Shown here one piece after another: positions 45,165-52,550 of a DNA stretch of 57,354 nucleotides (position 1 is its first letter; each line of letters starts with the position of its first letter). The position numbers and the translations under genes were made by a program. Below the pieces are notes generated by a model. It did no database searches. It saw only the letters and a list, made by a program, of their open reading frames with translations, and was not told the DNA's origin. The stretch comes from Tractidigestivibacter sp050946515 (GTDB taxonomy: Bacteria > Actinomycetota > Coriobacteriia > Coriobacteriales > Atopobiaceae). The stretch is taken from positions 1 through 57,354 of the forward strand of contig NZ_JBMNUX010000015.1 of NCBI RefSeq assembly GCF_050946515.1, in the 5' to 3' direction.

Positions 45165-46085
45165 TCACACACGCCAAATGTTGCCGGCTTTGTAGCAAAA
45201 ACCCTCCGCGGAAAGCTCGGCCAGCAAGTCGGCAACTTCTGACGCCGTAAGTGGATTTCTACCCGCTGCGAGTTCTTCGTTGCAGAGCTCCTCCAGAAGC
45301 ACATCGAACGAAGCCCCACCGGCTGGTTCGGAGCGGTGAGCGAGCAGAACGCGCACCAGCTCAGCGCGCTTTTGCCTGTGAGAGCCCTCGAAACGAGACT
45401 GCCTCGCGTGGGAGCGCGAGCGCCTCGAAGGGTTGGGCACCGTTGCCTTGAGATGTGCCCCATAATCGAGAAGCGCATAGTACCAGCTGCGCGGATCGTC
45501 TTGAGGGTTACTGGCGTCCTTGGGACAGGTCTTTCGCACCAGCGGGACGAGCTCGGCATCGGGAACGCCCTCGGCGGCGGGATAAAGCTCGTGTAGAAAG
45601 ACGGTCCGCACGTTTGTCTCCAGATAGACGCCTGGCAGGTCGTAGGCGAACGCCCTGATTCCGGCCGCCGTCGCTGCCCCAATGCCCGGAAGCGCGCGAA
45701 GCGCCGGCTCCTCAACGGGCATCTGGCCGCCTGAGGCAGACACGGCGCGCGCGGCGCGAGAAAGCGCCAATGCGCGCCTGTTGTATCCAAGCCCCTGCCA
45801 CTCCTCAAGAACGTCGGCGGAATCCGCCGCCGCCAGCGCATCCACCGTCGGAAAGCGGTCAAGCCAACGCTGCCAGCGACCATCTACACGGGAGACCTGC
45901 GTCTGTTGGAGCATGACTTCCGAGATCCAAATGGCATAGGGGTCGCGCGTGCGACGCCACGGAAGATCTCGATAGAGGGCACGCCCCTGCTCAAGGACCC
46001 GCTCTCGAAACGCAGCCAAGTTCCGCTCGTCCTGCTGAGGCTTTCCAAAGACATTCTCGGCGTCAGATTCCAACGCTGCCGTCAC
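45165..46085 (-). CDS. Clusterless MutY-like HhH-GPD DNA glycosylase
   Basis: Resembles A/G-specific adenine glycosylase, which removes A opposite 8-oxoG. The 306-residue protein has MutY's N-terminal signature WISEVMLQQTQVSRV (catalytic Glu) and the hairpin ALPGIGAATAAGIRAFAY. Two features differ from standard MutY. The second catalytic position reads YLETNVRTV, with Glu where MutY has Asp. The [4Fe-4S] loop after DYGAHLK is gone, replaced by a basic Ser/Arg-rich stretch (NPSRRSRSHARQSRFEG). No NUDIX-like C-terminal domain is present. The GTG start overlaps the stop of the Rrf2 gene by four bases, so the two are coupled. Confidence 0.85.
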   Translation of the reverse strand: MTAALESDAENVFGKPQQDERNLAAFRERVLEQGRALYRDLPWRRTRDPYAIWISEVMLQQTQVSRVDGRWQRWLDRFPTVDALAAADSADVLEEWQGLGYNRRALALSRAARAVSASGGQMPVEEPALRALPGIGAATAAGIRAFAYDLPGVYLETNVRTVFLHELYPAAEGVPDAELVPLVRKTCPKDASNPQDDPRSWYYALLDYGAHLKATVPNPSRRSRSHARQSRFEGSHRQKRAELVRVLLAHRSEPAGGASFDVLLEELCNEELAAGRNPLTASEVADLLAELSAEGFCYKAGNIWRV

Positions 46086-46606
46086 ACAGCCTGGGCATCA
46101 TCGACCGGCGCCTCGTCGTCCTTGGCCGAGGCCACTTCCTGTGCCTGCACTTCGCGCGAGTTCACAAGCTCAAAGCCACCGGTCATTCGCGGCATAAGGC
46201 CATCGACCACAATCTGGTAGAGCGTGACAGAGGAGAAGTATTCGTGCAGCATCCGTTCCGCGTTGCACCAGACGGGATTGAAGCGACATTGCGGCTTAAA
46301 AGGGCAGGCGCTGCCGTCAGGACCGGCATAATCGCAGGTGGCAATGATAACGGGGCCTTGCACGGCCTCTACAATCTGCAAAAGCGAGGTCGTCTTGGGG
46401 TCGACGGCCAAGCGCATGCCGCCGTGGGCCCCGCGCACGCTCTCAACGATGCCGTTCTGCGCAAGGTCGTGCTGTATAGAGCGCGCAAACGAGTAGGGAA
46501 TGCCATTCTCCTCGGCTGCGCTGCGAACTGACACAACACCGTCTCCGCTACGGACAAGTGCCGAGATCATGCGGAGGGCGTAGTCTGTCTTCCTCGAGAT
46601 CTCCAT
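46082..46606 (-). CDS. Rrf2-family transcriptional regulator
   Basis: A 174-residue regulator with an N-terminal winged helix (MEISRKTDYALRMISALVRSG, SFARSIQHDLAQNGIV, GAHGGMRLAVD) and a cysteine-bearing segment, CDYAGPDGSACPFKPQC then CNAERML. Such cysteines in Rrf2 proteins often hold an Fe-S cluster that senses iron, nitric oxide or redox state. An unusual acidic tail follows. ATG 46606 is preferred (GAAGGG six bases upstream) over 46612. The four-base GTGA overlap ties it to the MutY-like gene. Confidence 0.93.
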   Translation of the reverse strand: MEISRKTDYALRMISALVRSGDGVVSVRSAAEENGIPYSFARSIQHDLAQNGIVESVRGAHGGMRLAVDPKTTSLLQIVEAVQGPVIIATCDYAGPDGSACPFKPQCRFNPVWCNAERMLHEYFSSVTLYQIVVDGLMPRMTGGFELVNSREVQAQEVASAKDDEAPVDDAQAV

Positions 46607-46664
46607 TGCCATCCCTTCTCAACTCACGGCAGCGGCCTACCAACATGCTATAAGCCAGCGCTCG

Positions 46665-47354
46665 TTACTCCCAATCTAATATGTCCCAACCTCTCTCATG
46701 CGCCTCTTTCCGAAGCGTAGGGCCGGGGCAGACTGCATAGGCGCGCCCCGCAGAGGCAAGAAGCTCCTCGTCGGTATGGTGATCTCCATACGCATAGGAA
46801 AGAACCCAATTGCCTCTGCCAAAATGCTCGTCCGCCCAACGACGAACAACGGCCACCTTTGCATAGCCCTGCACAACGGGCCCGCGAACGCGACCCGTGT
46901 AGCGGTTGTTTGCGTCCTTCTCCATGTCTGTCGCAATGTGCGCGTCAACGCCAAGCGCTTCAGCGGCATCGGCGGTTATCGGCTCAAACGTTGCCGAAAC
47001 AAGCAACGTGACGCAGCCCTCCTCGTGGCGGCGCTTTACCTCTGCCACGGCTTGAGGGCGGTAGCGCGGCAGCAAAACCTCATTGTGGAACTCGTGCATG
47101 ATCTTGTCGACGTCCTCGGCATCCAGGCCGCTGAGCGAGGCAAAAATGATTTCGCGGGCCTCGTCCTGACGCTGAGGAAGGTGCAGCTTGTAGCGCACGC
47201 CCCACCAGACAAGCGCGGCAGCGCGCGGCACGCTCACCAGTCCCCTGTGCCATAGGTAGAGGGAGAAGAGCAGCCCGGACTGGCCGTCAATAGAGGTGCC
47301 GTCATAATCGAAGACAGCAAGACGTTTCTTTTTTTGCGCAGTCTTCTCTTGCAT
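46665..47354 (-). CDS. HAD-superfamily (subfamily IB) phosphatase
   Basis: A 229-residue HAD hydrolase of the SerB-like IB type. The nucleophile motif is LAVFDYDGTSID, motif II is TLLVSATFEPI, and motif III/IV is SYAYGDHHTDEELL. Such enzymes dephosphorylate small metabolites; the substrate is unknown. It stands next to the Rrf2-MutY pair. The gap after it (47355-47560) contains only the tRNA-Asp terminator. Confidence 0.9.
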   Translation of the reverse strand: MQEKTAQKKKRLAVFDYDGTSIDGQSGLLFSLYLWHRGLVSVPRAAALVWWGVRYKLHLPQRQDEAREIIFASLSGLDAEDVDKIMHEFHNEVLLPRYRPQAVAEVKRRHEEGCVTLLVSATFEPITADAAEALGVDAHIATDMEKDANNRYTGRVRGPVVQGYAKVAVVRRWADEHFGRGNWVLSYAYGDHHTDEELLASAGRAYAVCPGPTLRKEAHERGWDILDWE

Positions 47355-47520
47355 CGGCTCTTTAACTCCAGCGATTCACACGGCTTATGCTGTCATGGTA
47401 CCCCAGCACAGATAAATAGGCTATAAAGACTATCGCAATTTGCAAGAAGCAGAACAAATTAAGCCAGTCTGTTAATTGAGGTTGGCGCGGAAAACCACGG
47501 CGGCAGGCGTCGGTAAAGAA

Positions 47521-47547
47521 GAAGCCCCGGTATGACACCGGGGCTTC
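47521..47547 (-). terminator. Rho-independent terminator after tRNA-Asp
   Basis: A perfect 11-bp stem (47521-47531 with 47537-47547, loop of 5) is followed on the minus strand by TTCTTTACC. It lies 13 bases past the tRNA 3' end. Confidence 0.8.
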
Positions 47548-47560
47548 CATGCGTTCAAAA

Positions 47561-47637
<77 letters not shown>

Positions 47638-47658
47638 GTGCGCATCAGCGCGTGAGCT

Positions 47659-47688
47659 ATTCTACACAGAAGATTGGGTCCACGTCTA
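47659..47688 (-). promoter_or_regulatory. Candidate promoter of tRNA-Asp
   Basis: On the minus strand TAGACG (47683-47688) and TAGAAT (47659-47664) are 18 bases apart and end about 21 bases before the tRNA 5' end, a normal position. Confidence 0.5.
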
Positions 47689-47755
47689 GTACTAATTTCA
47701 AAGTTACGGAAATTATTTTTTGGCCACTTCCGTGACGTTCTTCTCGCCAATGCCC

Positions 47756-48685
47756 CTACTCCAGAGAGACGTCTGTCGTATTGCCATCGGAGTCTGTCAC
47801 GTGCACCACCGATCCGTCGAGCGTCGCCTCGGTTAAGGTGCCCGTGCCCGTAACGGCATTGCCAGAAGAGTCGACCACGCGCGTCGCGTCGGAATCTCCA
47901 CCCAGCGTGTAGGCGATCACGTCCCAAGTGCCGTCGCTCAAGTTTTCGGGAACGATGATGACGGAGTTGTACATGATCAGCGTGACGGGGGTGCCAGACA
48001 CGGTGAAGACCAGCGTGTCGGAGCTTGTCCCGTCATTGGCCACCACGCCATAGGTCCCGTCTTCCTGCTGCTGGATTGAGAAGCTCACGTCCTGGTAGCT
48101 GACGGAGGTGTCGGTCGAGCTTGTGGACTGCGACTGCTGCTGCTCAGTCTGCTGGGCCTGCTGCTCTTCAGCCTGCTGCTGCGCCGCTTGGTCCGCGGCG
48201 CTCGAGGAAACGCAGGAGACGATCAGGAGCACAAGGGCCAGCACAGCTATCGCCCCAATGACGATGGCGACGGTTCTGTTGGAAATGCGCTGCTGATGCT
48301 GACGAGAATAGCGAGGACGGTTGTCGCCGCGAAGGCGGCGGTCGTGGGCGCGCTTTGCCGCGCGGTCACGGGCGATATCGGCAGCCTCGGCAGCGTTCTC
48401 GCGCGTCGTCACACGGGCGCCTTGCCCAGAGGAGAGCGTACCGAGCGATTCCATGGGTGCAGAAGACGCCCGCGGGGCTTCCTCTTCCATATCCATGGGG
48501 ACATAGTGACTCGAAGCGCCGCTGCCCGCGGCAGTTCGGGCGCTATCCGCCCTGACGTGCGCCTGACGAGGTTGCTGAGCACCGCCCTGCGGGGCGGCGT
48601 GCGACGCCGCGTGTCGACCGCCTGCCGCACGAGACATACGGGCTCGGCTCCGCCTTTCGCTGCTGTCGTCGTTTGCGTTTCTCAT
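47756..48685 (-). CDS. Membrane-anchored protein of unknown function
   Basis: I do not recognise this 309-residue protein. It has an Arg/Ala-rich, probably disordered cytoplasmic head (residues 1-135, with basic RRSRAR and DRAAKRAHDRRLRG), one membrane helix (TVAIVIGAIAVLALVLLIVSCVSSS, about 139-163), a Gln/Ala/Ser-rich extracellular stalk, and a beta-rich C-terminal domain from about residue 195 (DVSFSIQQQEDGTYGVVAND to the end). The layout recalls the DivIC-like and LCP proteins in this window, with a long basic head, one helix and an outside domain. It is upstream of tRNA-Asp and downstream of recR, 37 bases from the latter. Confidence 0.8.
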   Translation of the reverse strand: MRNANDDSSERRSRARMSRAAGGRHAASHAAPQGGAQQPRQAHVRADSARTAAGSGASSHYVPMDMEEEAPRASSAPMESLGTLSSGQGARVTTRENAAEAADIARDRAAKRAHDRRLRGDNRPRYSRQHQQRISNRTVAIVIGAIAVLALVLLIVSCVSSSAADQAAQQQAEEQQAQQTEQQQSQSTSSTDTSVSYQDVSFSIQQQEDGTYGVVANDGTSSDTLVFTVSGTPVTLIMYNSVIIVPENLSDGTWDVIAYTLGGDSDATRVVDSSGNAVTGTGTLTEATLDGSVVHVTDSDGNTTDVSLE

Positions 48686-48722
48686 CGGAAAGTCCCCCTT
48701 GCGTTGCTAAACGCAGACAATT

Positions 48723-49331
48723 TTAGACCTCACGCCGCGCCTCAATTGCGCGACCAAGCGTTACCTCGTCTGCATACTCAAGGTCTCCGCCAACGGGCAA
48801 GCCGCTCGCAAGGCGAGACACGCGAACCCCCAGCGGCCGGATAGTTCTCGAGAGGTACGTAGCAGTTGTCTCGCCTTCCACGTCCGGGTTGGTTGCAAGG
48901 ATCACTTCTTGCACCTCGCCAGAAGCGAGGCGCGAAAGAAGCTCGCGCACGTGAAGCTGCTCTGGACCAATCTTGTCCATTGGAGAGATCACTCCGCCCA
49001 GCACGTGATAGAGCCCGTGATAGCTGCCCGTCCGCTCGATTGCCGAGACGTCGCGCGGCTCTGAGACGACGCAAATGGTAGTCTTGTCGCGCGAGGGGTC
49101 CGAGCAGATATCGCAGGTATCCCGAGTGGCGTAGTTAAAGCAGATGGGGCAAAAGTGGACCTGCTCTTTAAGGTCGAGGATAGCGTGGGCAAGGCGGCGA
49201 GCCGTCTCGGCGTCAGATTCAAGCAGGTAATAAGCGATTCGCTGCGCAGACTTTGGGCCGATTCCCGGAAGACGCCCCAGCTCGTCCAGAAGCCGCTGCA
49301 GCGCGTGTCCGTCATTTGTTTGCTGATCCAC
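48723..49331 (-). CDS. recR: Recombination mediator protein RecR
   Basis: Works with RecO and RecF to load RecA at gaps. The 202-residue protein has the helix-hairpin-helix (LPGIGPKSAQRIAYYLL), the C4 zinc finger (CPICFNYATRDTCDIC) and a Toprim domain (TICVVSEPRDVSAIE, ATNPDVEGETTATYL). The GTG start shares one base with the ybaB stop (TAGTG), so it is coupled to ybaB in the dnaX-ybaB-recR operon. Confidence 0.97.
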   Translation of the reverse strand: MDQQTNDGHALQRLLDELGRLPGIGPKSAQRIAYYLLESDAETARRLAHAILDLKEQVHFCPICFNYATRDTCDICSDPSRDKTTICVVSEPRDVSAIERTGSYHGLYHVLGGVISPMDKIGPEQLHVRELLSRLASGEVQEVILATNPDVEGETTATYLSRTIRPLGVRVSRLASGLPVGGDLEYADEVTLGRAIEARREV

Positions 49332-49675
49332 TAGAAGAGCCCTGGGATGTTAAGGCCACCGGCCAGCGAGCTCATGGCCTGCTCAGAGCTTGACTCTGCC
49401 TGCTCAAGAACGTCATTTACAGCAGCGACTATCATGTCCTGCAGCATGTCGACGTCGTCAGGGTCAAGCGCCTGAGGGTCAATGGTGACCGACGTGAGCC
49501 GCAAGTCGCCCGTGGCAGTGACCTTGACCATGCCGCCACCGGCCGATGCGCTGAACTCTGTCGCTGCGGCCTTCTCCTGTGCCGCAACAAGCTGCTCCTG
49601 CATCTTTCGCGCCTGAGCCATCATCTGGTTGCGGTTCATGCCGCCCATGTTGTAGCCGCCTTTTCCTTTGGACAT
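49331..49675 (-). CDS. YbaB/EbfC-family nucleoid-associated protein
   Basis: A 114-residue DNA-binding dimer that coats the nucleoid and commonly lies between dnaX and recR. It has a Gly/Met-rich start (KGGYNMGGMNRNQMMAQARKMQ), a helical arm, the conserved centre GGGMVKVTATGDLRLTSVTIDPQAL, and a C-terminal helix ending GGLNIPGLF. Two ATGs are near the start; 49675 has GGAGG upstream. Confidence 0.95.
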   Translation of the reverse strand: MSKGKGGYNMGGMNRNQMMAQARKMQEQLVAAQEKAAATEFSASAGGGMVKVTATGDLRLTSVTIDPQALDPDDVDMLQDMIVAAVNDVLEQAESSSEQAMSSLAGGLNIPGLF

Positions 49676-49770
49676 TCAATCCTCCTGGTCTGTGGTTTGA
49701 GCTGCGGATCATTCGTTCCTGCAAGCCGTATGGCATGAGCGAAAATCATACAAACGGCTTTCTTTGTACC

Positions 49771-52029
49771 CTACTTTGGCGACTGGTCATCGTTCGAGCC
49801 GTCAGGCTTCACCGTGACCTCACCAAACGCCTCGGTCAACATGGCGACGACGTCAGCAAACTCTGGCGGAAGCTCCGAGGGGTCAATCGTCTTGGCTTGG
49901 GCTTGAACCGGTTGTTGCGCTTCCGGTTGCGATGGCGGGGCGGAAGCGGGCGCTGGTTGGGGCGCGCCTTGAGGCTCCGGCTGAGACGTCGTCGCGGGCG
50001 TGGGCGACGGGATGGGCTCCTCGTCTTCGTCGAAGGGCGTGGCGGCCGCGTCGTCATAGGGCACCTGCTCGGATGGGGCGGGCGGCTCGGCAACCGCAGG
50101 AGCATCCCACGGCGTCTGATACGTGCTTTGAGCTGCGGCAGGTTGATGAGCGGGCTGCGGGGCCGGAGCAGACGCGGGTTGAGGAGCGGGCTGCGGTGCC
50201 GGGGCGGGCTGCGGGGCCGGGGCCGGCTGCGGTGCCGGAGCCGAAACAGGAGCCGAGGTCGAAGCAGGCGCGGCAGCGCGGGCGGGCTTCTCAGAAGTCC
50301 CCGCCTCGCGATAGACAACCTCGCGCGGACCAAAAATCGACTCTACAACGGGCGCAATGAAGCTCTTCAAATCCTTGCGCCGGAGCATCTTAAGTGAGTA
50401 CGTCGACCCCTGCGGAAGCTCGACGATGAGCGTCTGACCGTCATCGGAAACGATGCTCGAGAAGCTTAGCGTCGCAGCTCGGGCGGCACTCTTGGTAGTA
50501 AGCGTCTGAACAACTTGCTTCCACTTGCGCTGGAGAGAGGCCGCGTCTTCTGGCGAGACGGCCGCAGATGCTCGGGATGGCTGAGGCTTTGATGCCTGCA
50601 TGGGAGCCGGCACAGGCTGCTGCGAGACCTGCTGGGAAGCGGTGCGAGCAGTGGGTTGTGGCGCGGGGGCGGCTGATCTGGCGGGCGCGGGCTCCGCCGC
50701 GGGCTTCTCGACATGGGCCGCCGGGGCCTTTGGCGCTTGAGCCGGCTTCGGCGTCGGACTCTGTGGCATCGGACTCTGCGACGCCTTGGGGGCGGGCTTC
50801 TCAACAGCGGTCGGTGCGGCAGCTGGGGCAACGACGTCCCCAGACACGGAAGCAGGCGCCGTCGCGCGACCGGGCACCGAAAGCGACGCAACCTGGCGCT
50901 CGAGGGCGTCGACCCTTTCGGCAAGCGCCTCGAGCGTCAGGTCAGACTGCGGGCGCGCCATCCTGGTGAGCGCAATCTCAAGAACGAGGCGCTGGTTAGG
51001 GGCGGTGCGCATTTCAGCAGACGCATCGCCCAATATGGTGAGCACGCGAGCAAGGCGGTCAGGGGATCCGAACTCTGCCGCCTCGCTCGAGATCTGCTGG
51101 ACCTCATCTGCGGTTCTCGTGCTCAGCGCAGCAGGACCTCCAATCAAGCAGACGTACATATCGCGCACATGGGCCGCAAGCTCCCGAGTAAATTGGAGCA
51201 AATCTCGCCCGTTGTTGGACAAATCGTCTACCTGCGAAAAGAGCGTCGGGACATCGCGCGCTGCAATTGCGTGCGAGAAATCTCCTAGCACGGCGCCATT
51301 GGCCTCTCCAAAGAGGTCCTGCGCCGCAGACAGAGTGATGTTGCCGTCGCCGAAAACGGAGAGCTGCTCGAGAGAGGTCAGCGCGTCGCGCATGCCTCCG
51401 CGAGCGTGGCGAACCACGAGCTCGAGCGCGTCCTTCTCGTACGAGAACCCCTCTTGCTGGCAGACATAGGCAAGATGCGCGAGCATTTCGTCATTTCCAA
51501 TGGCGTGGAAGTCAAAGCGCTGCACGCGCGAAAGAATCGTAGCCAGAATCTTTTGCGGATCGGTGGTGCACATGATAAAGACCACATGCTCGGGCGGCTC
51601 TTCAAGGGTCTTGAGCAGGGCATTGAATGCCGCCTGCGAGAGCATGTGCACCTCGTCGATGATATAGACCTTGTAGTTGCCGCGCACGGGGGCGTAGTTT
51701 ACGCGCGAGATGATTTCCTCTCGCACGTTCTCGACGCCGGTCCGCGACGCCGCATCAAGCTCGAGCACGTCGGGGTGCTCGCCCGCGGCAATAAGCTGGC
51801 ACTCCTCGCACGTGCCATCGGGCAGCTGGTTGGGACCGTTGTCGCACATGAGAGCCTTGGCCAAGATCCGCGCCATGGTCGTCTTGCCGGTTCCGCGAGG
51901 ACCACAGAAGAGGTACGCGTGGCTAACCCTTCCTTCAAGAACGGCTCTCTTGAGGGTCTCGACCACATGCTGCTGTCCGACGACCTCATCGAAGGTCTTA
52001 GGGCGATACTTTGTGTAAAGCGATTCCAT
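49771..52029 (-). CDS. dnaX: DNA polymerase III subunit gamma/tau with long low-complexity linker
   Basis: The clamp-loader ATPase of the replisome. With ATG 52029 (GGAGGGACC just upstream) the protein is 752 residues. Residues 1-240 are the AAA+ core: YRPKTFDEVVGQ, Walker A FCGPRGTGKTTMA, DEVHMLS, and the SRC-like TILSRVQRFDF. The zinc module normally has four Cys; here only Cys62, Cys74 and Cys77 are seen, with Asp at the place of the missing one. After the collar domain (to about 380) there are two Pro/Ala/Gln-rich stretches, around 400-510 and 590-700, separated by a folded segment (SLQRKWKQVVQTLTTKSAARAATLSF). The frame continues 118 codons upstream through repeats but is not coding there. 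Confidence 0.96.
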   Translation of the reverse strand: MESLYTKYRPKTFDEVVGQQHVVETLKRAVLEGRVSHAYLFCGPRGTGKTTMARILAKALMCDNGPNQLPDGTCEECQLIAAGEHPDVLELDAASRTGVENVREEIISRVNYAPVRGNYKVYIIDEVHMLSQAAFNALLKTLEEPPEHVVFIMCTTDPQKILATILSRVQRFDFHAIGNDEMLAHLAYVCQQEGFSYEKDALELVVRHARGGMRDALTSLEQLSVFGDGNITLSAAQDLFGEANGAVLGDFSHAIAARDVPTLFSQVDDLSNNGRDLLQFTRELAAHVRDMYVCLIGGPAALSTRTADEVQQISSEAAEFGSPDRLARVLTILGDASAEMRTAPNQRLVLEIALTRMARPQSDLTLEALAERVDALERQVASLSVPGRATAPASVSGDVVAPAAAPTAVEKPAPKASQSPMPQSPTPKPAQAPKAPAAHVEKPAAEPAPARSAAPAPQPTARTASQQVSQQPVPAPMQASKPQPSRASAAVSPEDAASLQRKWKQVVQTLTTKSAARAATLSFSSIVSDDGQTLIVELPQGSTYSLKMLRRKDLKSFIAPVVESIFGPREVVYREAGTSEKPARAAAPASTSAPVSAPAPQPAPAPQPAPAPQPAPQPASAPAPQPAHQPAAAQSTYQTPWDAPAVAEPPAPSEQVPYDDAAATPFDEDEEPIPSPTPATTSQPEPQGAPQPAPASAPPSQPEAQQPVQAQAKTIDPSELPPEFADVVAMLTEAFGEVTVKPDGSNDDQSPK

Positions 52030-52148
52030 GGTCCCTCCGGCAAATAGTTGCGTAGAGAGACAGTATACCCGCGCGAGGTGGGGGCTCCGTGGGAGCGTGA
52101 GCGGACGACCCGCGCGGTGCGCCGGCTGAGCGCCTGCCCCCTGCCCGA

Positions 52149-52390
52149 CAGGTTGCGCGAGTTCTGATGCCCGCGCGATGGGCGCCACGCCCCTGCCCGA
52201 CAGGTTGCGCGAGTTCCGATGCCCGCGCGATGGGCGCCGCGCCCCTGCTGCCAAGTTGCGCGACTTCTGATGCTCGACCGTGCCAACTTGCGCGAGTTTT
52301 GACGCCGTTTCTGCCAGGTTGTACGACTTTTGATGCTCCGATCGCCAAGTTGTGCGAGTTCTGATGCTGCAAAAGTCGCGCAACTTGGCG
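52149..52390. repeat. Tandem array of dyad-symmetric repeats upstream of dnaX
   Basis: Seven copies of a 14-base near-palindrome, consensus AAsTTGCGCGAsTT: cores at 52150, 52202, 52253, 52285, 52316 and 52347, plus an inverted one at 52373. Starts are 52, 51, 32, 31, 31 and 26 bases apart. Each is usually preceded by GCC or CGAC and followed by TGATGC. The first two have an added TGATGCCCGCGCGATGGGCGCC tail that explains the longer period. Several units differ by paired changes that keep the symmetry (AAG..CTT against AAC..GTT; GCGC against GTAC). Together with the terminator at 52451 it makes up most of the 521-base gap between the GH3 gene and dnaX; 52391-52450 shows nothing else. Confidence 0.85.
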
Positions 52391-52450
52391 GCGCTCTATC
52401 GTGTGGGGATGAAATGGCTTTGCGTGGGACGCTGGCATCGACGCGGAAAA

Positions 52451-52486
52451 GGGAGCCCGCCGCCGAGAGAAAGGCGACGGGCTCCC
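52451..52486 (-). terminator. Rho-independent terminator after the GH3 gene
   Basis: A 14-bp stem with one mismatch (52451-52464 with 52473-52486) is followed on the minus strand by TTTTCC, about 65 bases past the GH3 stop. Confidence 0.85.
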
Positions 52487-52550
52487 CTCCGGAGTACTGA
52501 AGAGCGCCGCTCGGACGCCAAACGACGCACCCGAACGACTGGCAAAGCCC

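Noticed and set aside
47362..47550. 62-codon frame downstream of the HAD gene
   Set aside because: It includes the tRNA-Asp terminator stem and lacks a ribosome site.
49676..49770. Possible signal-recognition-particle RNA gene beside dnaX
   Set aside because: The GGAAG..GCAGC core of 4.5S RNA is absent and no long hairpin can be formed.
52030..52383. In-frame N-terminal extension of dnaX through the repeat array
   Set aside because: The extension encodes only translated repeat units (HQKSRNLA-like), and a strong ribosome site stands directly before ATG 52029, which matches the normal DnaX start.
52149..52390. CRISPR array
   Set aside because: The repeated word is short and variable, sequence between repeats is itself repeated, spacing changes between 26 and 52, and no cas gene is present.
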